Shown piece after piece: positions 34,270-44,071 of a DNA stretch of 64,000 bases; position 1 is the first letter of the stretch, and each line of letters starts with the position of its first letter. The stretch covers positions 1-64,000 of the forward strand of contig NZ_RCZA01000014.1 of the NCBI RefSeq assembly GCF_006438925.1. The letters run 5' to 3'. The notes beneath the pieces were generated by a model. That model was given only the letters and a program-made list of their open reading frames with translations. It did no database searches and was not told the DNA's origin. Position numbers and translations under genes: made by a program. This DNA is from Pseudomonas mandelii (GTDB taxonomy: Bacteria > Pseudomonadota > Gammaproteobacteria > Pseudomonadales > Pseudomonadaceae).

Positions 34270-37200
34270 ATGAATAACAAGCACAACAACCTTGCCTTGC
34301 TCTGCGCATTGGCCACCCTCGGTACCGCGCAAGCGGCGCCTTACGTGGAAAACGGTAGAGCGGGCGATCCCAACAGTTGGCGCAGCACTGAATTCAATGC
34401 CGATTGGGGGCTGGGAGCGGTCAACGCACAAGAGGCCTACGCCGCCGGTTACACCGGCAAAGGCGTGAAACTGGGGATCTTCGACCAACCGGTCTACGCC
34501 GCGCATCCGGAGTTTTCCGGACCCGACAAAGTGATCACTCTGGTTACCAGCGGCATCCGCGAATACACCGACCCGTACATCCCGGTCAAAGCGGGAGATG
34601 CCTTTCGCTACGACGGTTCGCCCTCGATCGGTTCCAACGGCAAGCTGGGTGCCCACGGCACCCACGTTGGCGGGATCGCTGCCGGCACTCGTGATGGCGG
34701 CCCGATGCATGGCGTGGCGTTTGGCGCGCAGATCATCAGTGCGGACAACGGCGATCCGGGCCCGGAGGACGGCATCATTCGCGGCAACGACGGCGCGGTC
34801 TACAAGGCCGGTTGGGATGCCTTGATCGCCAGCGGCGCGCGGATCATCAACAACAGTTGGGGCATCGGCATCACCGATCGCTTCGACCTCGGCGGACGCA
34901 ACCCCGACTACCCGCATTTCACCGTGCAAGACGCGCAATTGCAGTTCAACGAGATCCGTCCGTTGCTCGGGACCAAACCGGGCGGAGCCTACGACGGCGC
35001 CATCGCGGCGGCCCGCAGCGGTATCGTGACGATCTTCGCGGCCGGCAACGACTACAACCTCAACAACCCGGACGCCATCGCGGGCCTGGGCTATTTCGTC
35101 CCGGACATCGCGCCGAACTGGGTGACCGTGGCGGCGTTGCAGAAAAACCCGGACCTCAACAGCCCGGACCTCTACAACATCAGCACCTTCTCATCACGCT
35201 GCGGTTACACCGCTAGCTTTTGCGTGTCCGCACCGGGCAGCAAGATCTACAGCTCGATCATCAGCGGTACCAACGCCGACAACCTGACCACCGGTTACGC
35301 CAACTACAACGGCACCTCGATGGCGGCGCCGCATGTCGCCGGTTCCATGGCTGTGTTGATGGAACGCTTTCCGTACATGACCGGCGCCCAGGTCGCCAGC
35401 GTGTTGCGCACCACGGCCACCGACCTCGGTGCGCCGGGTGTCGATTCGCTGTACGGCTGGGGCATGATCAACCTGCGCAAAGGCATCGATGGCCCGGCGA
35501 TGTTGGTCACCGAGCAAGACATTCCCGAGGAGTTCCGCATCCAGGGTGCCTATGGTTCGAGCCAGTTTGTCGCGGATTTGCCAGGCATCGGCGCGATTAT
35601 CGACGCGGGCAAACCGACCGAACGCGTGTGCAATGACGTGCACTGCGACCTCGATACTTGGCGCAATGACATTTCCGGCCATGGTGGCCTGACCAAGCAG
35701 GGCATCGGCACGCTGGTGCTGACCGGCGCCAACACCTACGCCGGCCCGACGCTGGTCAATCAGGGCCGATTGGCAATCAACGGCTCGCTGCTCTCGGCGG
35801 TCACGGTCAACGACAGCGGGATCCTCGGCGGTAATGGCCGCATCGGCGCATTGACCGCGAAAAGCGGTGGCACCGTAGCGCCAGGCAACTCCATCGGCAC
35901 CTTGCAAGTGGCGGGCGACGTGATCTTTGAGCCTGGCTCGACCTACGCCGTGGAGTTATCGCCGACCAGCAGCGATCAGATCGTGGCGGGCGGTAAAGCC
36001 GTGATCGATGGCGCTACCGTCAGCCTGTCCCTGGAAAACAGTCCGACTTTGCTGACCACCAGCGAGGTGAAATCCCTGCTCGGCCATCAGTACAACATTC
36101 TGCAAGCGGCCGGCGGGATCGAAGGGCGTTTCGGCGCCGTGCTACCGGATTACCTGTTCATCGGAGGCACACTCGGCTACTCGGCCAATGGCATCCAACT
36201 GGCGGTAGAGCGCAACGCAGCGTCCTTCGCCAGCGTCGGCCAAACCCCGAATCAACGCGCCGTCGCCGCGGCCGCCGAGCAACTGGGCGCCGGCAATCCG
36301 CTCTATGAAACCTTGCTGCTTTCGCCGACCGCCGCCGTCGCGCAACAAGCCTTCCAGCAACTGTCGGGTGAGATTCACCCGGCGATCGGCACGCTGCTGA
36401 TCAACGACAGCCGTTACCTGCGCGATGCCGTCGGCGAACGCCTGCGCGAGCGTGATCTGTTCAACGCTGCAGCACCCACCGATGACCGTAGCAACGCCTG
36501 GGTCAAAGTCCTTGGCGCCTGGGGCAAGAGCGATGGCGGGCATGACAATGCCAGTTCCAACAGCTCCATCGGCGGCTTGCTGGCCGGTGTCGACGGTCTG
36601 ATCACTGAAGATACGCGGCTGGGTTTCGTGACCGGTTACAGCGACAGTTCGTTGAGCATGGGCGATGGCACGCATTCGTCAGCCTCCGTCGATAGCTACC
36701 ACTTGGGCGCCTATGTGGGCCATGAAATTGATGCGCTTCGTCTGAGCGTCGGTGGCGCTTACAGCTGGCATCGCATTGACGTGAAGCGTGACCTGCAATT
36801 CGGCGACGTCAGCGGCAAACAGAAATCCAAACGCGATGCGACAACTGCACAACTGTTTACCGAAGCGGCGTATCGCCTGGACCTGCAACCGCTGGCGCTG
36901 GAACCGTTCGCCAACCTGGCTTACGTGCACCTCAACAGCGACAGCTTTACCGAGAAAGGTGATGCCGCGGCGCTCAAGGGTGGCGAAGACAACCGCGACG
37001 CCGTGCTCTCGACCCTCGGCCTGCGGGCGAGCAAAGCGATTGCCCTGTCGGACAAACAGCAGCTGGAACTGTCCGGCACGCTGGGCTGGCAGCACAACCT
37101 GAGCAACACCCGTTCCGAAGACCATCTTACCTTCGCCAACGGCAATACCGCGTTCAGCGTACAGAGCGTTTCCCTGGATCGTAACGCCGCCGTTGTGGGC

Positions 37201-37317
37201 GCGCGGGCCGGTTTGGCGGTGGCGCAGGACGTTCGTTTGAGCCTGGATTACAACGGACTGCTCGGCTCCCGCGAGAAAGACCACGGTGTGGGTCTGACGC
37301 TTGACTGGCAGTTCTGA
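34270..37317 (+). CDS. pspB: Subtilase-type autotransporter serine protease PspB
   Basis: A 1015-residue paralogue of PspA. The signal peptide ends near TAQA-AP. Catalytic residues: Asp72 in LGIFDQPVY, His129 in GAHGTHVGG, Ser350 in NGTSMAAPHVAG. The first Asp motif (IFDQP) departs from the usual (I/V)xDSG. Passenger repeat (NDSGILGGNGRIGAL, APGNSIGTLQVAG) and barrel ending LTLDWQF are almost the same as in PspA, while the protease domain is more diverged and carries insertions. Secreted or surface-held proteolysis in cooperation with AprA is the likely role. Confidence 0.9.
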   Translation: MNNKHNNLALLCALATLGTAQAAPYVENGRAGDPNSWRSTEFNADWGLGAVNAQEAYAAGYTGKGVKLGIFDQPVYAAHPEFSGPDKVITLVTSGIREYTDPYIPVKAGDAFRYDGSPSIGSNGKLGAHGTHVGGIAAGTRDGGPMHGVAFGAQIISADNGDPGPEDGIIRGNDGAVYKAGWDALIASGARIINNSWGIGITDRFDLGGRNPDYPHFTVQDAQLQFNEIRPLLGTKPGGAYDGAIAAARSGIVTIFAAGNDYNLNNPDAIAGLGYFVPDIAPNWVTVAALQKNPDLNSPDLYNISTFSSRCGYTASFCVSAPGSKIYSSIISGTNADNLTTGYANYNGTSMAAPHVAGSMAVLMERFPYMTGAQVASVLRTTATDLGAPGVDSLYGWGMINLRKGIDGPAMLVTEQDIPEEFRIQGAYGSSQFVADLPGIGAIIDAGKPTERVCNDVHCDLDTWRNDISGHGGLTKQGIGTLVLTGANTYAGPTLVNQGRLAINGSLLSAVTVNDSGILGGNGRIGALTAKSGGTVAPGNSIGTLQVAGDVIFEPGSTYAVELSPTSSDQIVAGGKAVIDGATVSLSLENSPTLLTTSEVKSLLGHQYNILQAAGGIEGRFGAVLPDYLFIGGTLGYSANGIQLAVERNAASFASVGQTPNQRAVAAAAEQLGAGNPLYETLLLSPTAAVAQQAFQQLSGEIHPAIGTLLINDSRYLRDAVGERLRERDLFNAAAPTDDRSNAWVKVLGAWGKSDGGHDNASSNSSIGGLLAGVDGLITEDTRLGFVTGYSDSSLSMGDGTHSSASVDSYHLGAYVGHEIDALRLSVGGAYSWHRIDVKRDLQFGDVSGKQKSKRDATTAQLFTEAAYRLDLQPLALEPFANLAYVHLNSDSFTEKGDAAALKGGEDNRDAVLSTLGLRASKAIALSDKQQLELSGTLGWQHNLSNTRSEDHLTFANGNTAFSVQSVSLDRNAAVVGARAGLAVAQDVRLSLDYNGLLGSREKDHGVGLTLDWQF

Positions 37318-37336
37318 TTTAACGCAAAGGAAACAA

Positions 37337-37405
37337 GTCACTGCCGACGCCCGGTTGGGCGCCGGACTGGATAACCTGTCGGCTTCAGGCATTACGTTTG
37401 CCTAA
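37337..37405 (+). pseudogene. Fossil C-terminus of a second RTX lipase
   Basis: Immediately after pspB a short frame without start reads VTADARLGAGLDNLSASGIT and then Phe-Ala-stop (TAA at 37403). The end of the intact lipase downstream reads VTLVGVGLDSLSGSGIVIA-stop. Matching positions (VT, GLD-LS-SGI, final Ala, stop) are too many for chance in a noncoding gap. It looks like the last ~20 codons of a lipase-like gene lost by deletion, or a scar of recombination between tandem lipase copies. Confidence 0.65.
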
Positions 37406-37501
37406 AGGCTGCATGCACTAAATGCTCCGGGGCGCCTCGTGATCGGGCGTCCTGGTTGTGAGCTATCTCTGACAATTCCAACAAAGAGAGAGGCAATACC
37501 A

Positions 37502-39355
37502 ATGGGTGTGTACGACTACAAAAACTTCGGTACAGCCGATTCCAAAGCGTTATTTACCGACGCGATGGCGATCACGCTGTATTCCTACCACAACCTGGAT
37601 AACGGCTTTGCCACCGGCTATCAGCACAACGGCTTCGGCCTTGGCTTGCCGGCGACACTGGTGAGCGCACTGATCGGTGGCACCGACTCCCAGGGCGTCA
37701 TTCCCGGAATCCCATGGAACCCCGATTCGGAAAAAGCCGCACTGGACGCGGTGCAGAAAGCCGGCTGGACGCCGATCACCGCCACGCAACTGGGCTATGA
37801 CGGCAAGGTCGATGCACGCGGAACGTTCTTCGGCGAGAAAGCCGGGTACACCAGCGCTCAGGTGGAAATCCTCGGCAAGTACGACGCGCAGGGTCATCTC
37901 AGCGAAATCGGTATCGCCTTTCGCGGCACCAGCGGCCCACGAGAAAGCCAGATCAGCGACTCCATCGGCGATGTGATCAATGATCTGCTGGCGGCGTTGG
38001 GGCCCAAGGATTATGCGAAAAACTACGTCGGCGAAGCTTTCGGTAATCTGCTCAACGACGTTGCGGCCTTTGCCCGGGCCAATGGCCTGTCGGGCAAGGA
38101 CGTGCTGGTCAGCGGTCATAGCCTCGGCGGGCTGGCGGTCAACAGCCTGGCGGATTTGAGCAACGACAAGTGGGCCGGGTTCTACCAGGATTCCAACTAC
38201 ATCGCCTACGCCTCTCCGACCCAAAGCAGCACCGACAAAGTGCTGAACGTCGGTTACGAGAACGACCCGGTGTTCCGCGCCCTCGACGGCTCGTCGTTCA
38301 ACCTGTCGTCGGTGGGCGTGCACGATGCCGCCAAGGTCTCGGCGACCGATAACATCGTCAGCTTCAATGACCACTACGCTTCGACAGCGTGGAATGTGCT
38401 GCCGTTTTCCATCCTCAACATCCCGACCTGGATCTCGCACTTGCCCACCGCCTATGGCGACGGCATGAACCGGGTGATCGAGTCGACGTTCTACGACCTC
38501 ACCAGCAAAGACTCGACGATCATCGTCGCCAATCTGTCGGACCCGGCGCGTGCCAACACATGGGTTCAGGATCTGAATCGCAACGCTGAAACCCATAAGG
38601 GCAGCACCTTCATCATCGGCAGTGACGGCAACGATCTGATCCAGGGTGGCCGGGGCAACGACTATCTGGAAGGCCGCGATGGCAACGATACCTTCCGCGA
38701 CGGTGGTGGTTACAACATCCTGTTGGGCGGCAAGGGCAACAACGTGCTGGACATGCAGCAGTCGGTGAAAAACTTCGACTTCGCCAATGACGGCGCCGGC
38801 AACCTGTACATCCGCGACGCCAATGGCGGCATCAGCATGACCCGCGACATCGGCAGCCTTGTGACCAAGGAGTCGGGGTTTCTGTGGGGGCTGTTCAAGG
38901 ATGACGTGACCCACAACGTCACGGCCGACGGCCTTAAGGCGGGCAACAACCTGACTCAGTACGTGTCAACAGTGAAGGGCGGGGCCGGGGCCGATACGCT
39001 CACGGCTCATGCCGGTGGTGATTGGTTGTTTGGACTGGACGGCAACGATCATTTGATCGGCAGCAACGGTAACGACGTGTTTGTTGGCGGGGCGGGCAAT
39101 GACTTGTTGGAGTCGGGGGGCGGGATCGATACGTTCCTGTTTAGCGGCGCGTTTGGTCAGGACCGGGTGGTTGGCTACCAGGCCAGCGACAAACTGGTGT
39201 TTCTCGGGGTTCAGGGTGTGACGCCGAACGACGACTATCGGGCGCATGCCACGGCAGTAGGGCACGACACGGTGCTGACGTTTGGGGGGGATTCGGTGAC
39301 ATTGGTCGGGGTTGGGCTGGATAGCCTGTCGGGCTCAGGGATTGTTATTGCCTAG
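37502..39355 (+). CDS. lipA: Type I-secreted RTX lipase (LipA/TliA/PueA family)
   Basis: A 617-residue family I.3 lipase from ATG 37502, with GAGAGAGG upstream. VSGHSLGGLAVNSLA holds the nucleophile Ser207, the position known for this family. The C-terminal third has two blocks of RTX nonapeptides (GSDGNDLIQGGRGNDYLEG and GNDVFVGGAGNDLLESGGG), an uncommon separation by about 100 residues without repeats. There is no N-terminal signal peptide; the C-terminus is the export signal, expected to be used by AprDEF. Length equals that of extracellular lipases/polyurethanases (PueA) of related strains. It hydrolyses triglycerides and possibly polyesters. Confidence 0.9.
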   Translation: MGVYDYKNFGTADSKALFTDAMAITLYSYHNLDNGFATGYQHNGFGLGLPATLVSALIGGTDSQGVIPGIPWNPDSEKAALDAVQKAGWTPITATQLGYDGKVDARGTFFGEKAGYTSAQVEILGKYDAQGHLSEIGIAFRGTSGPRESQISDSIGDVINDLLAALGPKDYAKNYVGEAFGNLLNDVAAFARANGLSGKDVLVSGHSLGGLAVNSLADLSNDKWAGFYQDSNYIAYASPTQSSTDKVLNVGYENDPVFRALDGSSFNLSSVGVHDAAKVSATDNIVSFNDHYASTAWNVLPFSILNIPTWISHLPTAYGDGMNRVIESTFYDLTSKDSTIIVANLSDPARANTWVQDLNRNAETHKGSTFIIGSDGNDLIQGGRGNDYLEGRDGNDTFRDGGGYNILLGGKGNNVLDMQQSVKNFDFANDGAGNLYIRDANGGISMTRDIGSLVTKESGFLWGLFKDDVTHNVTADGLKAGNNLTQYVSTVKGGAGADTLTAHAGGDWLFGLDGNDHLIGSNGNDVFVGGAGNDLLESGGGIDTFLFSGAFGQDRVVGYQASDKLVFLGVQGVTPNDDYRAHATAVGHDTVLTFGGDSVTLVGVGLDSLSGSGIVIA

Positions 39356-39383
39356 TTGATGCAGCGTTTGTAAGGGCCTCATC

Positions 39384-39450
39384 GCGAGCAGGCTCGCTCC
39401 CACATTGGATCTGTGGCGTTCACAAATCCCCTGTGGGAGTGAGCCTGCTC
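39384..39450. repeat. Inverted repeat of the GAGCAGGCTCGCTCCCACA type
   Basis: GCGAGCAGGCTCGCTCCCACA (in two pieces, 39384-39404) is mirrored by TGTGGGAGTGAGCCTGCTC at 39432-39450. This is a second REP class common in the group; a single copy lies also at about 46764. It sits between lipA and the convergent lipoprotein gene, where it may act as a terminator. Confidence 0.8.
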
Positions 39451-39486
39451 CGGGCGGCGTTCCGACGATGAACGATAACGCGGTAC

Positions 39487-39711
39487 TCAGTCTTCCCGCC
39501 GAATCGTGGTCACTTCATCGGCCCTGACCTTCACCTTCGCCCCGGAAATATCTTCGAACTCGAAGAAGCCGTCCTTGGTCTTGGTTTTCGGCATGTCCTT
39601 GGTCAAATACTGGGTGCCGTTCTGCAGCGTCACAACCGTTGGCGTCGAGCAACCGGCCAGGGCCAGGAAGGCCGCTACCGCCAGGGGCAAGCCCAGAGTC
39701 TTGATATTCAT
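39487..39711 (-). CDS. YgdI/YgdR-family small lipoprotein
   Basis: A 74-residue lipoprotein from ATG 39711, with GAGAGG six bases upstream. The signal peptide ends in LALAGC, a lipobox with the Cys to be lipidated. The mature part, VVTLQNGTQYLTKDMPKTKT followed by GFFEFEDISG, is the SH3-like DUF903 domain. It should sit at the inner or outer membrane facing the periplasm. Function is unknown in the family. Confidence 0.85.
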   Translation of the reverse strand: MNIKTLGLPLAVAAFLALAGCSTPTVVTLQNGTQYLTKDMPKTKTKDGFFEFEDISGAKVKVRADEVTTIRRED

Positions 39712-39918
39712 AACCACCTCTCATCCTTCAAAAAAACAGCGCGACTGCCACGAACGAAATCAATCGTCACTGTACCTCTAACGCGGTTAGGTGCGGTGGA
39801 TCGGCAGAAAGTTCATAAACGCCCGAAAAATTGCCGAATAACGCCGCCGCTTATCCTTTTCCGTTTGCCCGGGCAGGGCGTAGCTGTTATCTGTACGCAT
39901 AACCAGTACTCGCTTGCC

Positions 39919-41586
39919 ATGGCCTTTTTTCCTGTGACTGCAAATCCGCTCGACGATCCTTTCTACTACTTGAACAACTTCATGCAAGTGCTTGATTGGC
40001 TTGAGCTTCGCTATGCCGATGTGTTGAGTGTCGAAGAGCAACACTTCATCCCCGAGTTCAAACGATTGCCCCGCGAGTCCAGGGCGCTGCTGGTCAGGAT
40101 GGTGATGCGCAAGGGAATTCACTTCCGGGCGAGCAAGCTGCATTACCTCGAGATCGGCGACATCGCCATTGCCGCCGGCCCGTTACTGGCGCTGGGCTGG
40201 ATCGATGAGCAATCGCCGCTGTCGATCGAAACGCTGTTCGAGGTGCTGCTCAAGGCGGAAATTCTCCAGTGTTTTGACGCCACCATCGATCAACCCAAAG
40301 GAAAAAAGACCGATTGGCTGCCCGCGCTGAGCGAACAGTTTCCTCAGGCTCATAGCTTCGGCCAATGGTGCCCGTCGCTGGATGACCGATTGTTCAGCCT
40401 GACCATCATGGGCCTGTGCGATCGGCTGCGCTTGATGTTTTTCGGCAATCTTTACCAGGATTGGTCCGAGTTCGTACTGGCTGACCTGGGCATCTTTACC
40501 TATGAAAAAGTCGAGTTCTGCGCCGATTCCCGAGGGCTGCGCAGCCGCGACGACGTGGACGCCTGCCTTTTCCTTCATGAGTGTCAGCAACGTTTCGAGG
40601 CCGGCGAAGCCGTGGAAGGCATCGTCGAGCAGATCAAAGGGTTGGCGCTGAGCAATCCCTGGCTGCAAAGACGTCGCGGCAAACTGTTGTTCCACATCGG
40701 TCAGCACTGCGAGCGCCTGGCGGATTTCTCTACCGCACTGACGATCTACCGCGAGTGTGCCTATCCCGGCGCGCGCCTGCGGTTGATTCGCGTGTTGGAG
40801 CGCTGCGGTGAATATCAGCTGGCCATGGACCTCGCCGTTGCGGTGGAGCAATCGCCGGAAAATGCCGCCGAGCAGCAACAATTGCTGCGTGTACTGCCCA
40901 GGCTGCGGCGCAAGCTGGGCGGTCCGGTGATAAAGCGCTCGTCCCCACGGGAGATGCTGCGCCTGGACCTGCAACTGCCCAGAACCGACCCGGCATTGTC
41001 GGTGGAATGTTACGTTCAGGCGCATTTGGCGGAAGATTCGTCGCCGGTGCATTACGTCGAAAACAGCCTGATCAACTCGCTGTTCGGTCTGCTGTGCTGG
41101 CCGGCGATTTTCGCGCCGTTGCCGGGGGCGTTTTTCCACCCGTTCCAGCGTGGGCCGGTGGATCTGCTCAATGAGGACTTTCACGCACGCCGGGCGGAGC
41201 TGTTCCAGGGTTGCCTGTCTGAACTCGATGACGGGCGTTACCGCCAGACGATTCGTGAACGCTATGCCAGCAAGTGGGGCGTGCAGTCGCCCTTCGTGTT
41301 CTGGGGTGTGCTGAGCGAAGAATTGCTGGATCAGGCACTCGATTGCCTGCCGGCCGAACACCTCAAGCACTGGTTCAATCGACTGCTGTTGGACATCAAG
41401 GCCAATCGCGCCGGCATGCCGGACCTGATCCAGTTTTGGCCGCAGGACAAAACCTACCGGATGATCGAAGTCAAAGGTCCCGGTGATCGCCTGCAAGACA
41501 ATCAATTGCGCTGGCTCGAGTTCTGCCATGAGCACCAGATGCCGATTGCCGTCTGCTACGTGCAATGGGCGGAGCAAAGCGCTTGA
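39919..41586 (+). CDS. FAN1-type structure-specific nuclease (VRR-NUC domain)
   Basis: A 555-residue protein; ATG 39919 is taken as start although no strong ribosome-binding site is visible. The C-terminal VRR-NUC domain has GMPDLIQFW (Asp502) and RMIEVKGPGDRLQDNQ (Glu517, Lys519), the exact signature of bacterial FAN1. Upstream are the helical SAP-like and TPR regions of FAN1. P. aeruginosa FAN1, of similar length, cuts 5' flaps and crosslink-stalled DNA. The stop overlaps the following helicase gene by four bases, so the two probably act together in interstrand-crosslink repair. Confidence 0.85.
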   Translation: MAFFPVTANPLDDPFYYLNNFMQVLDWLELRYADVLSVEEQHFIPEFKRLPRESRALLVRMVMRKGIHFRASKLHYLEIGDIAIAAGPLLALGWIDEQSPLSIETLFEVLLKAEILQCFDATIDQPKGKKTDWLPALSEQFPQAHSFGQWCPSLDDRLFSLTIMGLCDRLRLMFFGNLYQDWSEFVLADLGIFTYEKVEFCADSRGLRSRDDVDACLFLHECQQRFEAGEAVEGIVEQIKGLALSNPWLQRRRGKLLFHIGQHCERLADFSTALTIYRECAYPGARLRLIRVLERCGEYQLAMDLAVAVEQSPENAAEQQQLLRVLPRLRRKLGGPVIKRSSPREMLRLDLQLPRTDPALSVECYVQAHLAEDSSPVHYVENSLINSLFGLLCWPAIFAPLPGAFFHPFQRGPVDLLNEDFHARRAELFQGCLSELDDGRYRQTIRERYASKWGVQSPFVFWGVLSEELLDQALDCLPAEHLKHWFNRLLLDIKANRAGMPDLIQFWPQDKTYRMIEVKGPGDRLQDNQLRWLEFCHEHQMPIAVCYVQWAEQSA

Positions 41587-43862
41587 GTTACAGCATCGCG
41601 GTGCGGGCGCTGTGTGAATTCACCGCCAAGGTCGGTGACCTCGACCTGCGCTTTACACCTTCGCCGACGGCGCTGGAAGGGATTGTCGGGCACCGTACGG
41701 TGGCGTCCCGGCGCAGCGAGGGCTACCAGAGTGAAGTCGCGCTTGAAGGCCTGTATCAAACGTTGAAGGTAAAGGGCCGGGCCGACGGCTATGACCCCGC
41801 GCAAAATTGCCTGGAAGAAGTCAAAACCTATCGCGGCGACTTGAGCAAGCAACCGGCCAACCACCGTCAGTTGCACTGGGCGCAGGCGAAGATTTACGGC
41901 TGGTTGATGTGCCAGAAACTGGAGTTGGCGCAGATCAATCTGGCCCTGGTGTACTTCAACATCGTCAATGAAAAGGAAACCTGCCTGGTCGAGGCTTTCA
42001 GCGCCGCGCAACTGCGGCTGTTCTTCGAAGAACATTGCGCCTTGTTCCTGCATTGGGCCGAACAGGAAATGGCTCATCGCGAAGGGCGTAATCGGGCGGC
42101 GCAACACCTGGCGTTTCCCCATGCCGACTTTCGACCCGGGCAACGCCATCTGGCGGAATCGGTGTTCAAGGCCGTCAGCACCGGTCGTTGCTTGATGGCC
42201 CAAGCACCCACGGGGATCGGCAAGACCGTCGGCACGCTGTTCCCGATGCTCAAGGCACTGGCGCCGCAGCAACTGGACAAGGTGTTCTTCCTCACGGCGA
42301 AAACGCCGGGGCGCAAACTGGCGCTGGACGCCGCGCAAGTGATCCTCGACAGCGCCGACGCGCCACCCTTGCGGGTGCTCGAAATGATCGCCCGGGACAA
42401 GGCTTGCGAGCATCCGGACAAAGCCTGTCACGGTGAATCCTGCCCGCTGGCCCAGGGGTTTTATGATCGTTTGCCCGCCGCTCGCCAGGCGGCCAGCAAA
42501 TTGTCCCTGCTGAACCAGAACGCTTTGCGCGAAGTTGCCCTGCAACACGACGTCTGTCCCTACTACCTGAGCCAGGAAATGGCCCGCTGGGCAGACGTGG
42601 TGGTCGCCGATTACAACTACTATTTCGATTTCAGTGCGCTGCTGTTCGGGCTGGCCCAGGCCAATAACTGGAAAGTCGCGGTGCTGGTGGACGAAGCGCA
42701 CAACCTGGTGGAGCGTGGCCGGCAGATGTACAGCGCCAGCCTCGACCAATCGACCCTCAACGGTGTACGAAAAACCGCGCCAGAGGCGTTGAAAAAATCC
42801 TTGCAACGGGTCAACCGTGAGTGGAATGCCTTGCATAACCAGCAACTCGGCGCCTATCAGGCCTATGACAAGGCGCCGGAAAAACTGCTCCAGGCGTTGT
42901 CATCGTGCAGCGCGAGCATCGGCGATTACCTGAACGATCATCCGCAAGGCCTGGACGGAGCGTTACAGAACTTCTATTTCGACATGCTGCAATTTTGCCG
43001 GGTGGCCGAGCTCTTTGATGAACAGTTCCTGTTCGACATCAGCAAGCGCGACCTCGACCGCCAACGCAACCTGTCGCAGCTGTGCCTGCGCAATGTGGTG
43101 CCCGCCGGCTTCATCCGCCCACGCTTGACGGCTGCACGCAGCACCGTGCTGTTTTCCGCGACCCTGAGCCCTCGCCACTACTATGCCGATCTGTTGGGCA
43201 CGCCGGCGAACACGGTGTGGATAGACGTTGAATCGCCATTTCACGCCGATCAGCTGCAAGTGCACATCGTCAGCCAGATCTCCACGCGGTTCGTCCATCG
43301 CCAGTCATCCCTCGCTCCAATCGTCGAGCTGATTGCCCGGCAGTTCAGCCAACGTCCCGGCAACTACCTGGCGTTTTTCAGCAGCTTTGATTATTTGCAG
43401 CAAGTGGCGCAGTTGCTGGCCCAGAGGCATCCCGACATCAATCTGTGGTCGCAGTCCCGGGGCATGGGGGAAGGGCAGCGACAGGACTTTCTCGATCAGT
43501 TCACCGCCGAGAGTCAGGGCGTCGGTTTTGCGGTGTTGGGCGGGGCTTTTGGCGAAGGCATCGACTTGCCGGGCGCGCGGCTGATCGGAGCGTTTATCGC
43601 CACCCTCGGACTGGCGCAACTCAACCCGGTCAACGAGCAGTTGAAACAGCGCATGGCAGCAATTTTCGGCGCCGGTTATGACTATACCTACCTGTTTCCC
43701 GGTGTGCAGAAAGTGGTGCAGGCGGCGGGGAGGGTGATCCGCACCCAGCAGGATCAAGGGGTGGTGATGTTGATCGATGACCGATTTGGCGACAGCAAGG
43801 TCAAGCAGTTACTGCCGCGTTGGTGGTCGATTGCTCCGAGATTTTTGCACGCTATCGAGTAG
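41583..43862 (+). CDS. DinG/Rad3-type iron-sulphur helicase with N-terminal nuclease-like domain
   Basis: A 759-residue protein. TTG 41583 is preferred: GGCGGAG is eight bases upstream and the protein then begins Met-Ser-Tyr-Ser-Ile-Ala-Val-Arg; an ATG at 41565 is the alternative. The first ~150 residues include CLEEVKTYRGDL, a PD-(D/E)XK-like Glu-x-Lys strand. APTGIGKTVG (Lys214) is Walker A, VDEAHNL motif II, and GGAFGEGIDLPG motif V/VI. Four Cys (ACEH, ACHGESC, DVCPYYL) fit the Fe-S cluster of XPD/DinG helicases. It unwinds 5' to 3'. Coupled to FAN1, it belongs to a crosslink-repair pair. Confidence 0.85.
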   Translation: MSYSIAVRALCEFTAKVGDLDLRFTPSPTALEGIVGHRTVASRRSEGYQSEVALEGLYQTLKVKGRADGYDPAQNCLEEVKTYRGDLSKQPANHRQLHWAQAKIYGWLMCQKLELAQINLALVYFNIVNEKETCLVEAFSAAQLRLFFEEHCALFLHWAEQEMAHREGRNRAAQHLAFPHADFRPGQRHLAESVFKAVSTGRCLMAQAPTGIGKTVGTLFPMLKALAPQQLDKVFFLTAKTPGRKLALDAAQVILDSADAPPLRVLEMIARDKACEHPDKACHGESCPLAQGFYDRLPAARQAASKLSLLNQNALREVALQHDVCPYYLSQEMARWADVVVADYNYYFDFSALLFGLAQANNWKVAVLVDEAHNLVERGRQMYSASLDQSTLNGVRKTAPEALKKSLQRVNREWNALHNQQLGAYQAYDKAPEKLLQALSSCSASIGDYLNDHPQGLDGALQNFYFDMLQFCRVAELFDEQFLFDISKRDLDRQRNLSQLCLRNVVPAGFIRPRLTAARSTVLFSATLSPRHYYADLLGTPANTVWIDVESPFHADQLQVHIVSQISTRFVHRQSSLAPIVELIARQFSQRPGNYLAFFSSFDYLQQVAQLLAQRHPDINLWSQSRGMGEGQRQDFLDQFTAESQGVGFAVLGGAFGEGIDLPGARLIGAFIATLGLAQLNPVNEQLKQRMAAIFGAGYDYTYLFPGVQKVVQAAGRVIRTQQDQGVVMLIDDRFGDSKVKQLLPRWWSIAPRFLHAIE

Positions 43863-44071
43863 GCAGATTACCTACTCCAAAGGTGCCACCTGACACTGCT
43901 CAAGATTGCGACTCATGCCTCGCCTGTTCCGAAATTCGTCTACAACGATCTGTACGCCTACATCGTCAAACACGTGAATCGATAACACGTACGACGAGAG
44001 TCGTTTATCTGGCTTTCCAATTTTGTGGTTTGCCGCATACTCCAGAAAAACTACAGTGCCGTGAGGAATCA

